A stretch of 64,000 nt of DNA from Lineus longissimus (taxonomy: Eukaryota; Nemertea; Pilidiophora; Heteronemertea; Lineidae). Position numbers and translations under genes: made by a program. This document shows, in pieces, positions 1 to 9,836 of the stretch; the stretch's first letter is position 1, and every line of letters starts with the position of its first letter. A model generated the notes under the pieces. That model was not told the DNA's origin. It did no database searches and saw only the letters and a program-made list of their open reading frames with translations. Where the stretch lies: positions 8,241,431 through 8,305,430 of the forward strand of contig NC_088322.1 in assembly GCF_910592395.1 (NCBI RefSeq), written 5' to 3'.

Positions 1-823
1 TCGAGTAGACTTCGTTTCTTGTGTGTACGGTTATAATTCAAACCAGGGTTCTTACACCATTACTCACAACTCTTCATTCTACACACGTGTGGGAATGGCA
101 TGGGCAGGCTATCTTGACGTATTCTATATATTTCACCTAAGCTTTGTTAATGAATATAGAATGTATAGCTATGTGAAAGGGAAATACACAGGGACGGTTA
201 TGATTCATGATAGAGCACCGTGTGATCATGACGCTTCTAAATTTGGCAGGAGTCTGATTCAAATATCGGTATATGTGACTCGTATGTGTAGGTCAAGAGT
301 AATACAAGGCGCCACAACGTTAAGGCTTTATAACTATAATCTTACACAGGGGAATCAAGACACGTTACACTTAGTATTTTTTAACGAATTTAGTGAAAGG
401 AACAAGCCTTTACAGAAGTGGCATCAATTCTTTCTTTCGGTGGAGTCGATGTTGTTTATTTCCGCCTCGATCAAATACGTTTCCATTTATCATTATCGAG
501 TGGGCAAAGGGCTTATCAAGAACCCGGCAATATTCATGCTAACAATCAAGTCCGTTTTTGTAACCATCCCACCAAGTAATATTCTTTTCGGATTTTCACT
601 TGGTTACTCTTCGTTTGCTGTGCATATACCGTGTGTGAATAAATTAGGAATGGGCCCCTTATATACCGCAGTTTTGGCTCCGCTAGAGATAGTTCCATCG
701 CCACCGGCTGCAGCCGTTATGTTAAACACTGTTGACAAAGTATTCATTACCACCGATAACTTGCGTATTTTTCGAAAAATAAGAGGTGATTCTGTCGTCG
801 TTCACTTCTATCATCGCGAATGA
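1..823 (+). CDS. ORF-1 copy 1, unknown protein (5' end outside window)
   Basis: The frame is open from base 2 to a TGA at 821-823 and matches the intact copy at 6197-7096. I do not recognise the family. The product is rich in aromatic and beta-branched residues and looks beta-strand rich; no clear signal peptide or membrane span is visible. Differences from copy 2 in the shared part are few amino-acid changes (for example Gly/Cys, Tyr/Phe, Gln/His, Asp/His) plus several silent changes, and no frameshift. An uninterrupted frame of about 820 bp in AT-rich DNA, kept in both copies, argues for a real coding region. It has no visible intron, although a GT donor-like site (AGAG|GTGATT, near 786) could join it to downstream exons. 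Confidence 0.6.
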   Translation, partial: RVDFVSCVYGYNSNQGSYTITHNSSFYTRVGMAWAGYLDVFYIFHLSFVNEYRMYSYVKGKYTGTVMIHDRAPCDHDASKFGRSLIQISVYVTRMCRSRVIQGATTLRLYNYNLTQGNQDTLHLVFFNEFSERNKPLQKWHQFFLSVESMLFISASIKYVSIYHYRVGKGLIKNPAIFMLTIKSVFVTIPPSNILFGFSLGYSSFAVHIPCVNKLGMGPLYTAVLAPLEIVPSPPAAAVMLNTVDKVFITTDNLRIFRKIRGDSVVVHFYHRE

Positions 824-1343
824 AGAGTGTTTTTTTTCATGCTGTTCAGAGTTGCCGTGTTGCATGATCAAGGTGAATAATACAAGGAAGGAAGTACTAG
901 TATATGCGATCAGATGCATTTTTTTGGGGATCTAGATCAAATGCGAATGGATTTAATTGAATAGATTTTAAAACTTCCTGATGGCATAAAAGACTGACAG
1001 CTAGCTTATAGTATTTTCAAGCTTTCACAGCAAGTCCATACCATCATTGGAAGGATTTCGACATTACTGTGTATGCGTTAGGTCAGGACCTGGTCTAGTT
1101 CAATTGACCTGCAGATGCTGCTGCTATTACATTATCTTGTTTCTGTTTTAATCTTTTAAGTAACATCATTTCGTCAGTTATAGTGTTTTTCACAGACACT
1201 GCATCTGGGGTTGCCATTAATAAGCAGTGCATATTGGTTTCCAAGTCCGTCTTTCTGGCCCAATACATTCTAGTACGCCTCTATCCATTCTAACTATACA
1301 TTGTGCTTTCTCGAAGGAAATACGAAGTTTGCACTACAGAAAA

Positions 1344-2321
1344 ATGGAGACCGTTCCTTTCGTGCCAAAGGTTAAGCTATATCATTTTACAAGATGGGCT
1401 TACAGCAGTACAACTGGTTTATTAACAGTGATGAGTAAAAGAGTGACAGAACCTCATATACGATTTATTGTGTACCATATGCGCAACAGTTCCTTTCGTA
1501 TCAGGTATAGTCATATAGTTTCTGGTTGGTACCGGTACTGTATGGGAACACATTTATCGTACAAAACGTATGTTTTTGCCGCATCCAGGACAGTACCTAT
1601 AACTTACAATCTATTCAATTTCGTGACTGGAACATTTGATGGACAGCTGTTTCATGCTGCTGATGACAAGTGCAGATTCCCATTCGGTAGAAAGGTTAGA
1701 ATGCCTGCACTGAGCGCAAATACCGCGGTCACTTGTTGTCATATCAAGGAAAAACTTTTTATTGTCAGATTGTCGATCTATACTATAATACATATGAATT
1801 CATCGAACTTTGTTATTCAGCTCGGCAAGGGTCATATGGTCACCATGTTCTCGTCTGAAGATCGTGCGGCTCCTGCCTTTACAGCTGACGGAAATTTCCT
1901 GTTGCTCAGGACACCGGTTCGGAAACACGAACCTCGATTTATGCGCTATTGGGGTTATCCGGATTACAAACCTTTAAAACAGATACAAATTCCATTGCCG
2001 GACATGTGGTCCATATTTTACGATCATATGTCAAACCGTCCTGTGCGATTAGTGATACTTGTGTACAAGTCTACTAGAAATAAGGCTGCGCCCTTGTCCT
2101 TTGTTGCTCTAAGATTTATTTGCCTCCCCCGAGACCGCATCAAAACTAAATTAACTTCCGGAATGCTTGTGCTTAACATTTACGTTCCTCCCTTTCAAAT
2201 AAGATTGAAGGAGTTGTTCCTCGCCACTGACCATGATTTTTTCCACATTATTATACGTAAGGACAAAAGCAACCGGAATATTTTGAAAGAAGCACATTTT
2301 TACGCCATTGATAGAAGTTAA
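1344..2321 (+). CDS. ORF-2 copy 1, unknown protein (325 aa)
   Basis: The start chosen is the first ATG of the frame (context aaaaATGg). The frame itself opens after a TAA at 1221, so an upstream splice acceptor is also possible. The family is not recognised. Its N-terminal part resembles ORF-1 by eye: both have a Phe-x(n)-Thr-Gly-x-(Ile/Leu)-x-Val stretch near the start and a (Tyr/Phe)-Val-x-Gly-x-(Tyr/Phe)-x-Gly motif in the middle. ORF-1 and ORF-2 may therefore be old tandem paralogues. The other copy (7611-8594) is two codons longer through an in-frame 6-bp difference, which suggests constraint on the frame. It lies 520 bp downstream of ORF-1 on the same strand. Confidence 0.6.
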   Translation: METVPFVPKVKLYHFTRWAYSSTTGLLTVMSKRVTEPHIRFIVYHMRNSSFRIRYSHIVSGWYRYCMGTHLSYKTYVFAASRTVPITYNLFNFVTGTFDGQLFHAADDKCRFPFGRKVRMPALSANTAVTCCHIKEKLFIVRLSIYTIIHMNSSNFVIQLGKGHMVTMFSSEDRAAPAFTADGNFLLLRTPVRKHEPRFMRYWGYPDYKPLKQIQIPLPDMWSIFYDHMSNRPVRLVILVYKSTRNKAAPLSFVALRFICLPRDRIKTKLTSGMLVLNIYVPPFQIRLKELFLATDHDFFHIIIRKDKSNRNILKEAHFYAIDRS

Positions 2322-2899
2322 ATTCGAACTGCTTCTAGCTTGCTGAGTACAATGTCTGTACAAAATAGTTCCTTACGGAAAGGCACTTATGTTTGCAAGA
2401 AATGGTTAAGATGACGAATGTTTGACAAATTTACCGACTCGAAGTCAGTAGTTGCTGATGAGGTTTCACCATTGGCCTGTACTCATAGCCAATAACTTGA
2501 TCTTGTCTAGCGAAGGCAATGAGGAATAGTTAGTCCCCTCAGTAAAGAAAGGCTTGGAAGTTCACCACCTGTCGCATCGGGTAAAACATTGCTGGAGGTC
2601 TTGAAGCAGGAATCTCCTTGAACTGTATTAGATGGAGGGGTCAATAAGCTAAAGACACAGTCCTAGGGTATTCGGCTATCAATGTCACCTCAACACTGCT
2701 GCCACAATCAAATCTCTTCATATTGAAAGTTATTTGTACATTGAATAGAACCAACAAAACTAATTATTGGTCAGTCGATTTGCCTTCGGCCACGATGTCG
2801 TCCTTTGAGCTGAACCATACCCGTGTATTGCGTAGGGATCACTGATTCTGCGCACATGGAGAGAAAATATTATTACGGCTGCCATGTTGGATATGGCTC

Positions 2900-2907
2900 T
2901 GACGTCA
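2900..2907. promoter_or_regulatory. CRE octamer TGACGTCA, copy 1
   Basis: This is a perfect palindromic CREB/ATF site. On the minus strand it is followed about 15 bases later by a YY1-like CAACATGGCAGCCG. The same arrangement is kept in the second block. It could mark a minus-strand promoter, but no coding exon was established behind it. Confidence 0.35.
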
Positions 2908-3097
2908 CAGCTTCTCATCGTGGGCTTAAGTATGATATTACTTTCACGATACCATAGTAAATGAAGCGCTTCTTTCTTATTTCGTTATGAGAATCCGATC
3001 ATGTGTCACATAAAGGGTTTACCTTAAAGGCATAAATATCAAGGATTGGGCGATTTTGTGGTCGTGTACGCCTTTCTTAATCTCAGCCACGACCACA

Positions 3098-4857
3098 TTT
3101 TTAAAATTCTGGGAAAATGGCATGAGCGATATGTTTTGAATCGTGACGTTTGACACTATTAACCTAAAAAGTCGGAATTTCTCTTAAAATGTTTCAAATT
3201 GTTCTATTCTACAACTAAATACATAGGTAAAACTGAAAATAGCGGACAAAAATCGGCTCAGTTTGCAATCTTAGAAATGAGGTCTTCGACCTACCCAGGT
3301 TGCTTCACTACGTCTTCCTCTCCCTAGTAAATCACTTTTGTAAATTTGTAGTCTATGGAAACTTATTTGATGCCTTTTGATCATCAGAGACTGCTATGTT
3401 ACACCCTTCATCATTTTTCTCTGTGACTGAAGACACAATTAGAACCACAAGCAAACCTGAAGTCATGGTATACCCTAATCCTCCAATGTTAGTGAACGGA
3501 TCAGGAACTCGGTTACAAATAACAGTTCATCAAACATGAGACCCTTTCCTTCGGAGTAGACCTTTTTGACACAGAGGAAGTGCGTAGGCCTAGCCCCTAT
3601 TAGATTCAGTACACTAATGGCAATAGCATATCAGTCTTTGTTTATTCATGAATTTAACAAAGACATTCCGTTTCCTGGTATAATAGTAATAGACCTTGAA
3701 GGGTAACAGTGTTTTTTTCTCATCTTTGTCATTTCTGTCATACGTTTGGCGACCCTTTCTTCCAGTAGGCCTAGAGCTGTAGGATGAAGGTTCAATCAGC
3801 AACATCAGCTTTTGTTTTTGTGAAAATAGAGTTTCTATTTTAATAGCAACTATGTAGGCTTCTCCAATTCTGGTGCTCATACAGTAAACTCGTGTTTCGC
3901 CCATTTTCTCAAAATGAAAAAATGTCACTTAACCACCTTATTGCACGAGCATCAATTGTTATTTCACCCTAAACATGCCCAGTTGTTAGACAAATGTTAT
4001 TCGCACAGATTTTGATAATAATCTCACCGTTATACATATAAAAAACTATTACTTTGCATCGTCAGATGTGGCTTTTGTTTATGATATCTAGTTCAAACAC
4101 TAACTCTTAAAGAAAAAGCTGCCCAAAACCAGTATATTGATTTTCAATCAATACCACACTATAGTATGAAAGAATAAAGTTTCGTTTAAATAGAACTGTA
4201 CGCTATCTTGATAAGGTATACTGATTTCATTCTCGCCTTATCGATACAACGATATTTTCGCCTTCCCCAGTGAACGTGCATGGGTTGAACTGATTGATCA
4301 CAATAACTATACACCCGGTGTGGTTGATAATATGTTGTCACAAATGATGAAAATCTCCAATTTTGCCACAAACAACCAATTCCAGCCAGCAAACTGTCAT
4401 CATTAGCGTGAGAACTAGTGTCTAAAGCAACGTATCTGCATTTTACAGTGATATGTGATTTTAGCAATTTTACTGAATTACAATCTTCGGAATCACCCGG
4501 ACCGTTCGGCTTTTTCCATGCCTGGATAGTGCGAATTTCAAACGACTAGGTGGCGCTGGTGGCAGCATGCTGGAAAGAATGATGCCAGCAGCAACGCATG
4601 CGCAGCAACTACCTTTTTGAAGTATAGACTGATTTGTTCTCTGTCAAATAGTCGAATATTGCGAATGCGTATAGCTTTTTGACATAATGTGCTTCAGGTG
4701 GGTCTGTTTTCCAAAGTGCCATATGTATCCATGAATGCAGATATAAAGCAAACCAAGGTTACTTTACTTTTTAAGGCCAGTTATCAAACTGATTATATTT
4801 CTTATCTTTTAGTCCAAAATACCGGGTAACTATAATGGTGCTTTCCTTATATCAGCA
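3098..4857. other. Non-coding stretch between ORF-2 copy 1 and the PAN-like exon
   Basis: No supported gene is visible. Short open frames here (minus strand near 3614-3928 and 4186-4467) have no recognisable motif, duplicate copy or splice context. An NRF1-like sequence (ACGCATGCGCAG) lies near 4594-4605, about 250 bp upstream of the PAN-like exon, and might belong to its promoter. Confidence 0.5.
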
Positions 4858-5126
4858 GTGCTGAATCTCAAAATGGTTTCAAATGGATTTCTGATGTTTG
4901 CTGAAGGAAAAACAATCAACAAACCTGATATAGGGGAGGTGGCTAGTGTCTCGCTTTTAGACTGTGCCGTGAGGTGTGTTTTGGTAGCCAACTGCTCCAC
5001 CTTCGACCTTAGGATGCTGAGAGTAGGTGGTGGCACGTGCAAACTGAACCACAGGAGAATATCATGCTTTAGGAGTTATGAGGTGGACTTAAGTGTATCT
5101 TGTAGAATCTTTGAGAGAAAGGTTTG
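4858..5126 (+). CDS. PAN/apple-like domain exon (partial gene)
   Basis: The open frame follows a splice-acceptor-like tract ending ...tatcag/cag. It encodes about 90 residues with PAN/apple hallmarks: a short N-terminal strand region, a cysteine pair in LLDCAVRCVLVANCSTF, then GGGTCKL after about 14 residues, and two later cysteines. PAN modules are extracellular protein- or carbohydrate-binding domains common in invertebrate secreted and membrane proteins. A donor-like AAAG|GTTTGT follows near 5126; an alternative donor is at about 5147. There is no start or signal peptide in this exon, so it is an internal exon or a remnant. It lies between the two ORF-1/ORF-2 blocks and is not duplicated with them. 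Confidence 0.6.
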
Positions 5127-5280
5127 TTTGCCTTGCCTCGAAGGAGGTTCCTTTTTGGTGAAAATCAAATAACCCCGTAGCTGTTTCTCTAAAGTGAGCT
5201 TCGAGATGATGAAAAATTTCATGTCAGTCTCATTTCATAATTTCATAAATGTATCATTTCATTTCATTTCATTGTTTTAG

Positions 5281-5387
5281 ACCTACCTCAAATGATTCTT
5301 GACAATGATAAAGGTCCAATTATGGACCAGGACGACGTCAATGATGATGACAACTTTCATTCCGACCACGATAGCTCCCGAAAATGA
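5281..5387 (+). CDS. Possible acidic terminal exon downstream of the PAN exon
   Basis: A pyrimidine-rich ATTTC-repeat tract ends in ttttag at 5280. In one frame the following sequence reads about 35 residues rich in Asp/Asn/His and ends in TGA at 5385-5387. It would join in phase with the weak donor near 5147 of the PAN exon. Codon content is the only support beyond the splice signals. Confidence 0.25.
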
Positions 5388-5648
5388 TTACTTTTGAAGG
5401 ATAGGTTTCTGATAAAAAAATGTGTGACGGACATGTGACGTTGTTAGTGACACAACTTTAACGTTGCTTGCGTGACGAATTACATTATTTGACTTATTTT
5501 GCTAAACTATGTACAAATATTGTTCAGCAGAGCTTACTTCGCTGTATGCTCGGCTTTCTTTCAGGTGCGGTTGTCGACGGAGTGAAGTTATGAATGGATT
5601 AAAAAGGCCGGAGAGGATGTGCAGATTCGTTTCAGATAGGGTCCTTAA

Positions 5649-5795
5649 ATCCTGTATTCCAATTTGACATGGAGCCGACACAACGGTTGATCCAAGAGAA
5701 AGTTTAGAAATGAGGGCGATATGTGTAAAGTTTCTAAATCTGTAGAAGCAGACTATAATGTTGTGTCGGCTCCATGTCAAATTGGAATACAGGAT
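5649..5795. repeat. Perfect 36-bp inverted repeat
   Basis: The arms 5649-5684 and 5760-5795 are exact reverse complements, separated by 75 bp. Inside the loop a smaller inverted pair (gtttagaaa / tttctaaat) could extend the hairpin. No coding sense is evident. The remaining DNA from 5388 to 6130 holds nothing else that I can identify. Confidence 0.9.
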
Positions 5796-6196
5796 AGGAG
5801 GAGAACGATAGAGAAAGTTGCTAGCACCTACTTGCCACATTACCTCCTACTTCCAACCCCTCTCCCCTCACCCCTTATGGACATAGCCTTCTGCCCTGCT
5901 GTTGCAGCAGTCATGATACAATGGTGTCCTCTGTCTGAGTGTAGGTCTCCAATCTTTCTAAGAAGTGTTGGTAATTAACATGACTGAATTTTCTTCTTAT
6001 CATGCGCGTTCACACCTCAGACAGTCGTCAACCCTGATCGCCGGATGTACCCATTCTTCCGCCGCAATTCCACCCTCTCTCCCTACACTCTTTCCTGCCT
6101 GTTACAGTGTTGAATAACACTTATGATAACATTTAGTTGGCTCCTTTCTTTCGGTTCCAATTGAAATCTGAAGCAAAACTAGTGCCTCCATTACTT

Positions 6197-7096
6197 ATGA
6201 ACGAAAAAAACACGACACAATTCCGCGTGGACAAAGAAACTGGTCGTATTTTGGTCTTAAAACAACTTATCGGTCAAGTAGACTTCGTTTCTTGTGTGTA
6301 CGGTTATAATTCAAACCAGTGTTCTTACACCATTACTCACAACTCTTCATTCTACACACGTGTGGGAATAGCATGGGCAGGCTATCTTGACGTATTCTAT
6401 ATATTTCACCTAAGCTTTATTAATGAATTTAGAATGTATAGCTATGTGAAAGGGAAATACACAGGGACGGTTATGATTCATGATAGAGCACCGTGTGATC
6501 ATGACGCTTCTAAATTTGGCAGGAGTCTGATTCAAATATCGGTATATGTAACTCGTATGTGTAGGTCAAGAGTAATACAAGGCGCCACAACGTTAAGGCT
6601 TTATAACTATAATCTTACACAGGGGAATCAAGACACGTTACACTTAGTATTTTTTAACGAATTTAGTGAAAGGAACAAGCCTTTACAGAAGTGGCATCAT
6701 TTCTTTCTTTCGGTGGAGTCGATGTTGTTTATTTCCGCCTCGATCAAATACGTTTCTATTTATCATTATCGAGTGGGCAAAGGGCTTATCAAGAACCCGG
6801 CAATATTCATGCTAACAATCAAGTCCGTTTTTGTAACCATCCCACCAAGTAATATTCTTTTCGGATTTTCACTTGGTTACTCTTCGTTTGCTGTGCATAT
6901 ACCGTGTGTGAATAAATTAGGAATGGGCCCCTTATATACCGCAGTTTTGGCTCCGCTAGAGATAGTTCCATCGCCACCGGCTGCAGCCGTTATGTTAAAC
7001 ACTGTTCACAAAGTATTCATTACCACCGATAACTTGCGTATTTTTCGAAAAATTAGAGGTGATTCTGTCGTCGTTCACTTCTATCATCGCGAATGA
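6197..7096 (+). CDS. ORF-1 copy 2, unknown protein (299 aa)
   Basis: This is the complete version of ORF-1. The first ATG is at 6197; the frame extends 60 bp further upstream to a possible acceptor (acatttag) near 6136. Residues 1-20 run into a Phe-Arg-Val-Asp-x-x-Thr-Gly-Arg-Ile-x-Val segment that superficially recalls the end of a cadherin repeat, but the rest of the protein lacks the calcium-binding motifs of cadherins, so I do not assign that family. A Tyr-Val-Lys-Gly-Lys-Tyr-Thr-Gly motif follows at about residue 95. It is the same gene as at 1-823 with few substitutions. ORF-2 follows on the same strand. Confidence 0.6.
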   Translation: MNEKNTTQFRVDKETGRILVLKQLIGQVDFVSCVYGYNSNQCSYTITHNSSFYTRVGIAWAGYLDVFYIFHLSFINEFRMYSYVKGKYTGTVMIHDRAPCDHDASKFGRSLIQISVYVTRMCRSRVIQGATTLRLYNYNLTQGNQDTLHLVFFNEFSERNKPLQKWHHFFLSVESMLFISASIKYVSIYHYRVGKGLIKNPAIFMLTIKSVFVTIPPSNILFGFSLGYSSFAVHIPCVNKLGMGPLYTAVLAPLEIVPSPPAAAVMLNTVHKVFITTDNLRIFRKIRGDSVVVHFYHRE

Positions 7097-7610
7097 AGAG
7101 TGTTTTTTTTCATTCTGTTCAGAGTTGCCGTGTTGCATGATCAAGGTGAATAATATTAAAAAGAAAGTACTAGTATATGCGATCAGATGCATTCTTTTGG
7201 AGATCAAATGCGAATGGATTTCATAGAATAGATTTAAAAACTTCTTGATGGCATAAAAGGCTGACAGCTAGCTTATAGTATTTTCAAGCTTTCACAGCAA
7301 GTCCATACCATCATTGGAAGGATTTCGACATTATTGTGTATGCGTTAGGTCAGGACCTGGTCTAGTTCAATTGACCTGCAGATGCTGCTGCTATTACATT
7401 ATCTTGTTTCTGTTTTAATCTTTTAAGTAACATCATTTCGTCAGTTATAGTGTTATTCACAGACACTGCATCTGGGGTTGCCATTAATAAGCAGTGCATA
7501 TTGGTTTCCAAGTCCGTCTTTCTGGCCCAATACATTCTAGTACGCCTCTATCCATTCTAACTATACATTGTGCTTTCTCGAAGGAAATACGAAGTTTGCA
7601 CTACAGAAAA

Positions 7611-8594
7611 ATGGAGACCGTTCCTTTCGTACCAAAGGTTAAGCTATATTATTTTACAAGATGGGCTTACAGCAGTACAACTGGTTTATTAACAGTGATG
7701 AGTAAAAGAGTGACAGAACCTCATATACGATTTATTGTGTACCATATGCACAACAGTTCCTTTCGTATCAGGTATAGTCATATAGTTTCTGGTTGGTACC
7801 GGTACTGTATGGGAACTGGCACACCTTTATCGTACAAAACGTATGTTTTTGCCGCATCCAGGACAGTACCTATAACTTACAATCTATTTAATTTCGTGAC
7901 TGGAACATTTGATGGACAGCTGTTTCATGCTGCTGATGACAAGTGCAGATTCCCATTCGGTAGAAAGGTTAGAATGCCTGCACTGAGCGCAAATACCGCG
8001 GTCACTTGTTGTCATATCAAGGAAAGACTTTTTATTGTCAGATTGTCGATCTATACTATAATACATATGAATTCATCGAACTTTGTTATTCAGCTCGGCA
8101 AGGGTCATATGGTCACCATGTTCTCGTCTGAAGATTTTGCGATTCCTGCCTTTACAGCTGACGGAAATTTCCTGTTGCTCAGGACACCGGTTCGGAAACA
8201 CGAACCTCGATTTATGCGCTATTGGGGTTATCCGGATTACAAACCTTTAAAACAGATACAAATTCCATTGCCGGACATGTGGTCCATATTTTACGATTAT
8301 ATGTCAAACCGTCCTGTGCGATTAGTGATACTTGTGTACAAGTCTACTAGAAATAAGGCTGCGCCCTTGTCCTTTGTTGCTCTAAGATTTATTTGCCTCC
8401 CTCGAGACCGCATCAAAACTAAATTAACTTCCGGAATGCTTGTGCTTAACATTTACGTTCCTCCCTTTCAAATAAGATTGAAGGAGTTGTTCCTCGCCAC
8501 TGACCATGATTTTTTCCACATTATTATATGTAAAGACAAAAGCGACAGGAATATTTGGAAAGAAGCACATTTTTACGCAATTGATAGAAGTTAA
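7611..8594 (+). CDS. ORF-2 copy 2, unknown protein (327 aa)
   Basis: Same gene as 1344-2321, with two additional residues (Gly-Thr-Gly-Thr-Pro in place of Gly-Thr-His) about a third of the way through. Other differences are single substitutions and silent changes spread along the frame, without stops. The C-terminal part is strand-rich, with alternating hydrophobic and basic residues. No domain was recognised. Confidence 0.6.
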   Translation: METVPFVPKVKLYYFTRWAYSSTTGLLTVMSKRVTEPHIRFIVYHMHNSSFRIRYSHIVSGWYRYCMGTGTPLSYKTYVFAASRTVPITYNLFNFVTGTFDGQLFHAADDKCRFPFGRKVRMPALSANTAVTCCHIKERLFIVRLSIYTIIHMNSSNFVIQLGKGHMVTMFSSEDFAIPAFTADGNFLLLRTPVRKHEPRFMRYWGYPDYKPLKQIQIPLPDMWSIFYDYMSNRPVRLVILVYKSTRNKAAPLSFVALRFICLPRDRIKTKLTSGMLVLNIYVPPFQIRLKELFLATDHDFFHIIICKDKSDRNIWKEAHFYAIDRS

Positions 8595-9162
8595 ATTCGA
8601 ACTAGCTTGTTGAGTACAATGTCTGTACAAAGTGGTTCCTTACGGAAAGGCACTTATGTTTGCAAGAAATTGTTAAGATGATGAATGTTTGACAAATTTA
8701 CAGACTCGAAGTCAGTAGTTGCTGATGAGGTATCACCATTGGCCTGTACTCATAGCCAATAACTTGATCTTGTCTAGCGAAGGCAATGAGGAATAGTTAG
8801 TCCCCTCAGTAAAGGCGTGAGAGTTCACCACCTGTCGCATCGGGTAAAACATTGCTGGAGGTCTTGAAGCAGGAATCTCCTTGATCTGTATTAGATGGAT
8901 GGGTCAATAAGCTAAAGACACAGCCCTAGGGTATTCGGCTGTCAATGTCACCTCAACACTGCTGCCACAATCAAATCTCTTCATATTGAAAGTTATTTGT
9001 ACATTGAATAGAACCAACAAAACTACTTATTGGTCAGTGGATTTGCCTTCGGCCACGATGTCGTCCTTTGAGCTGAACCATACCCGTGTATTGCGTAGGG
9101 ATCACTGATTCTGCGCACATGGAGAGAAAATATTATTACGGCTGCCATGTTGGATATGGCTC

Positions 9163-9170
9163 TGACGTCA
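9163..9170. promoter_or_regulatory. CRE octamer TGACGTCA, copy 2
   Basis: Identical to the site at 2900-2907, with the same YY1-like sequence beside it on the minus strand. Confidence 0.35.
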
Positions 9171-9358
9171 CAGCTTCTCATCGTGGGCTTAAGTATGATA
9201 TTACTTTCACTATACCATAGTAAAAGAAGCGCTTCTTTCTTATTTCGATATGAGAATCCGATCATGTGTCACATAAATGGTTTACCTTTAAGGCATAAAT
9301 ATCAAGGATTGGGCGATTTTGTGGTCGTGTACGCCTTTCTTAACCTCAGCCACAACCG

Positions 9359-9779
9359 CTTTGTAATGGAGATGAAAGTATAATTTCATCTTGTGTTGAT
9401 GTAATTCAGCTGTTCAACGACCAGGATTGACTAGTGTTATATGGTTGTCTCCGGTTTGATTCACATAACAATTCCCGTGGATTATCGCACTCCATGTTTT
9501 ACAAGCGGATCCCATCATAGATTCTATAATGGGTTATCATAGATTCATCCTATGATGTTCCATGGTAGAACCACTAATGGGAATTCCATCAAAGATCCAA
9601 TGACGGTGGGTCACATATAAATCCACAAAAGCGGCAGAGAATAAAGGCATTTGTGTATCAGTTTACAGATTTCTGGAGAATAATAATGGTTATTTTGAAG
9701 CATACATAGGGGCAGGTGGTAAGACACCATCATTCATGTCATTCAGTTCAACAGTCCTACCCCGTAATACCAGTTCTCT
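9359..9779. other. Spacer before the LINE insertion
   Basis: No gene, RNA or mobile element was recognised here. It contains short inexact repeats of a tcatagattc/tatgatg type near 9515-9560. Confidence 0.5.
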
Positions 9780-9792
9780 AACTAAATTTTCA
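9780..9792. repeat. 13-bp target-site duplication, LINE 3' side
   Basis: The sequence aactaaattttca is repeated exactly at 14178-14190 on the other side of the element. This fixes both ends of the insertion. Confidence 0.9.
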
Positions 9793-9836
9793 GCATTTCT
9801 TCTTCTTCTTCTTCTGCGTTCAGATTTTCATAACCA

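Larger units (their letters stand above)
1..3097. repeat. Segmental duplication, copy 1 (left end outside window)
   Basis: Base 1 corresponds to about 6274, and the match runs to about 3097/9358 with only scattered substitutions and small indels. The block holds ORF-1 (partial here), ORF-2 and a conserved non-coding tail with a CRE octamer. Beyond 3097 the two copies diverge abruptly. High similarity in the non-coding tail as well as the ORFs indicates a recent duplication. Confidence 0.95.
6274..9358. repeat. Segmental duplication, copy 2
   Basis: Second copy of the block at 1-3097, with the same order: ORF-1, spacer of about 400 bp, ORF-2, non-coding tail with CRE. Indels are few, including a 6-bp in-frame one in ORF-2. 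The CRE octamer lies at 9163-9170. Confidence 0.95.

Noticed and set aside
6197-6330. ORF-1 as a cadherin
   Set aside because: Only one short FRVDKETGRILVL-like segment resembles a cadherin strand; calcium-binding motifs and repeat structure are absent.
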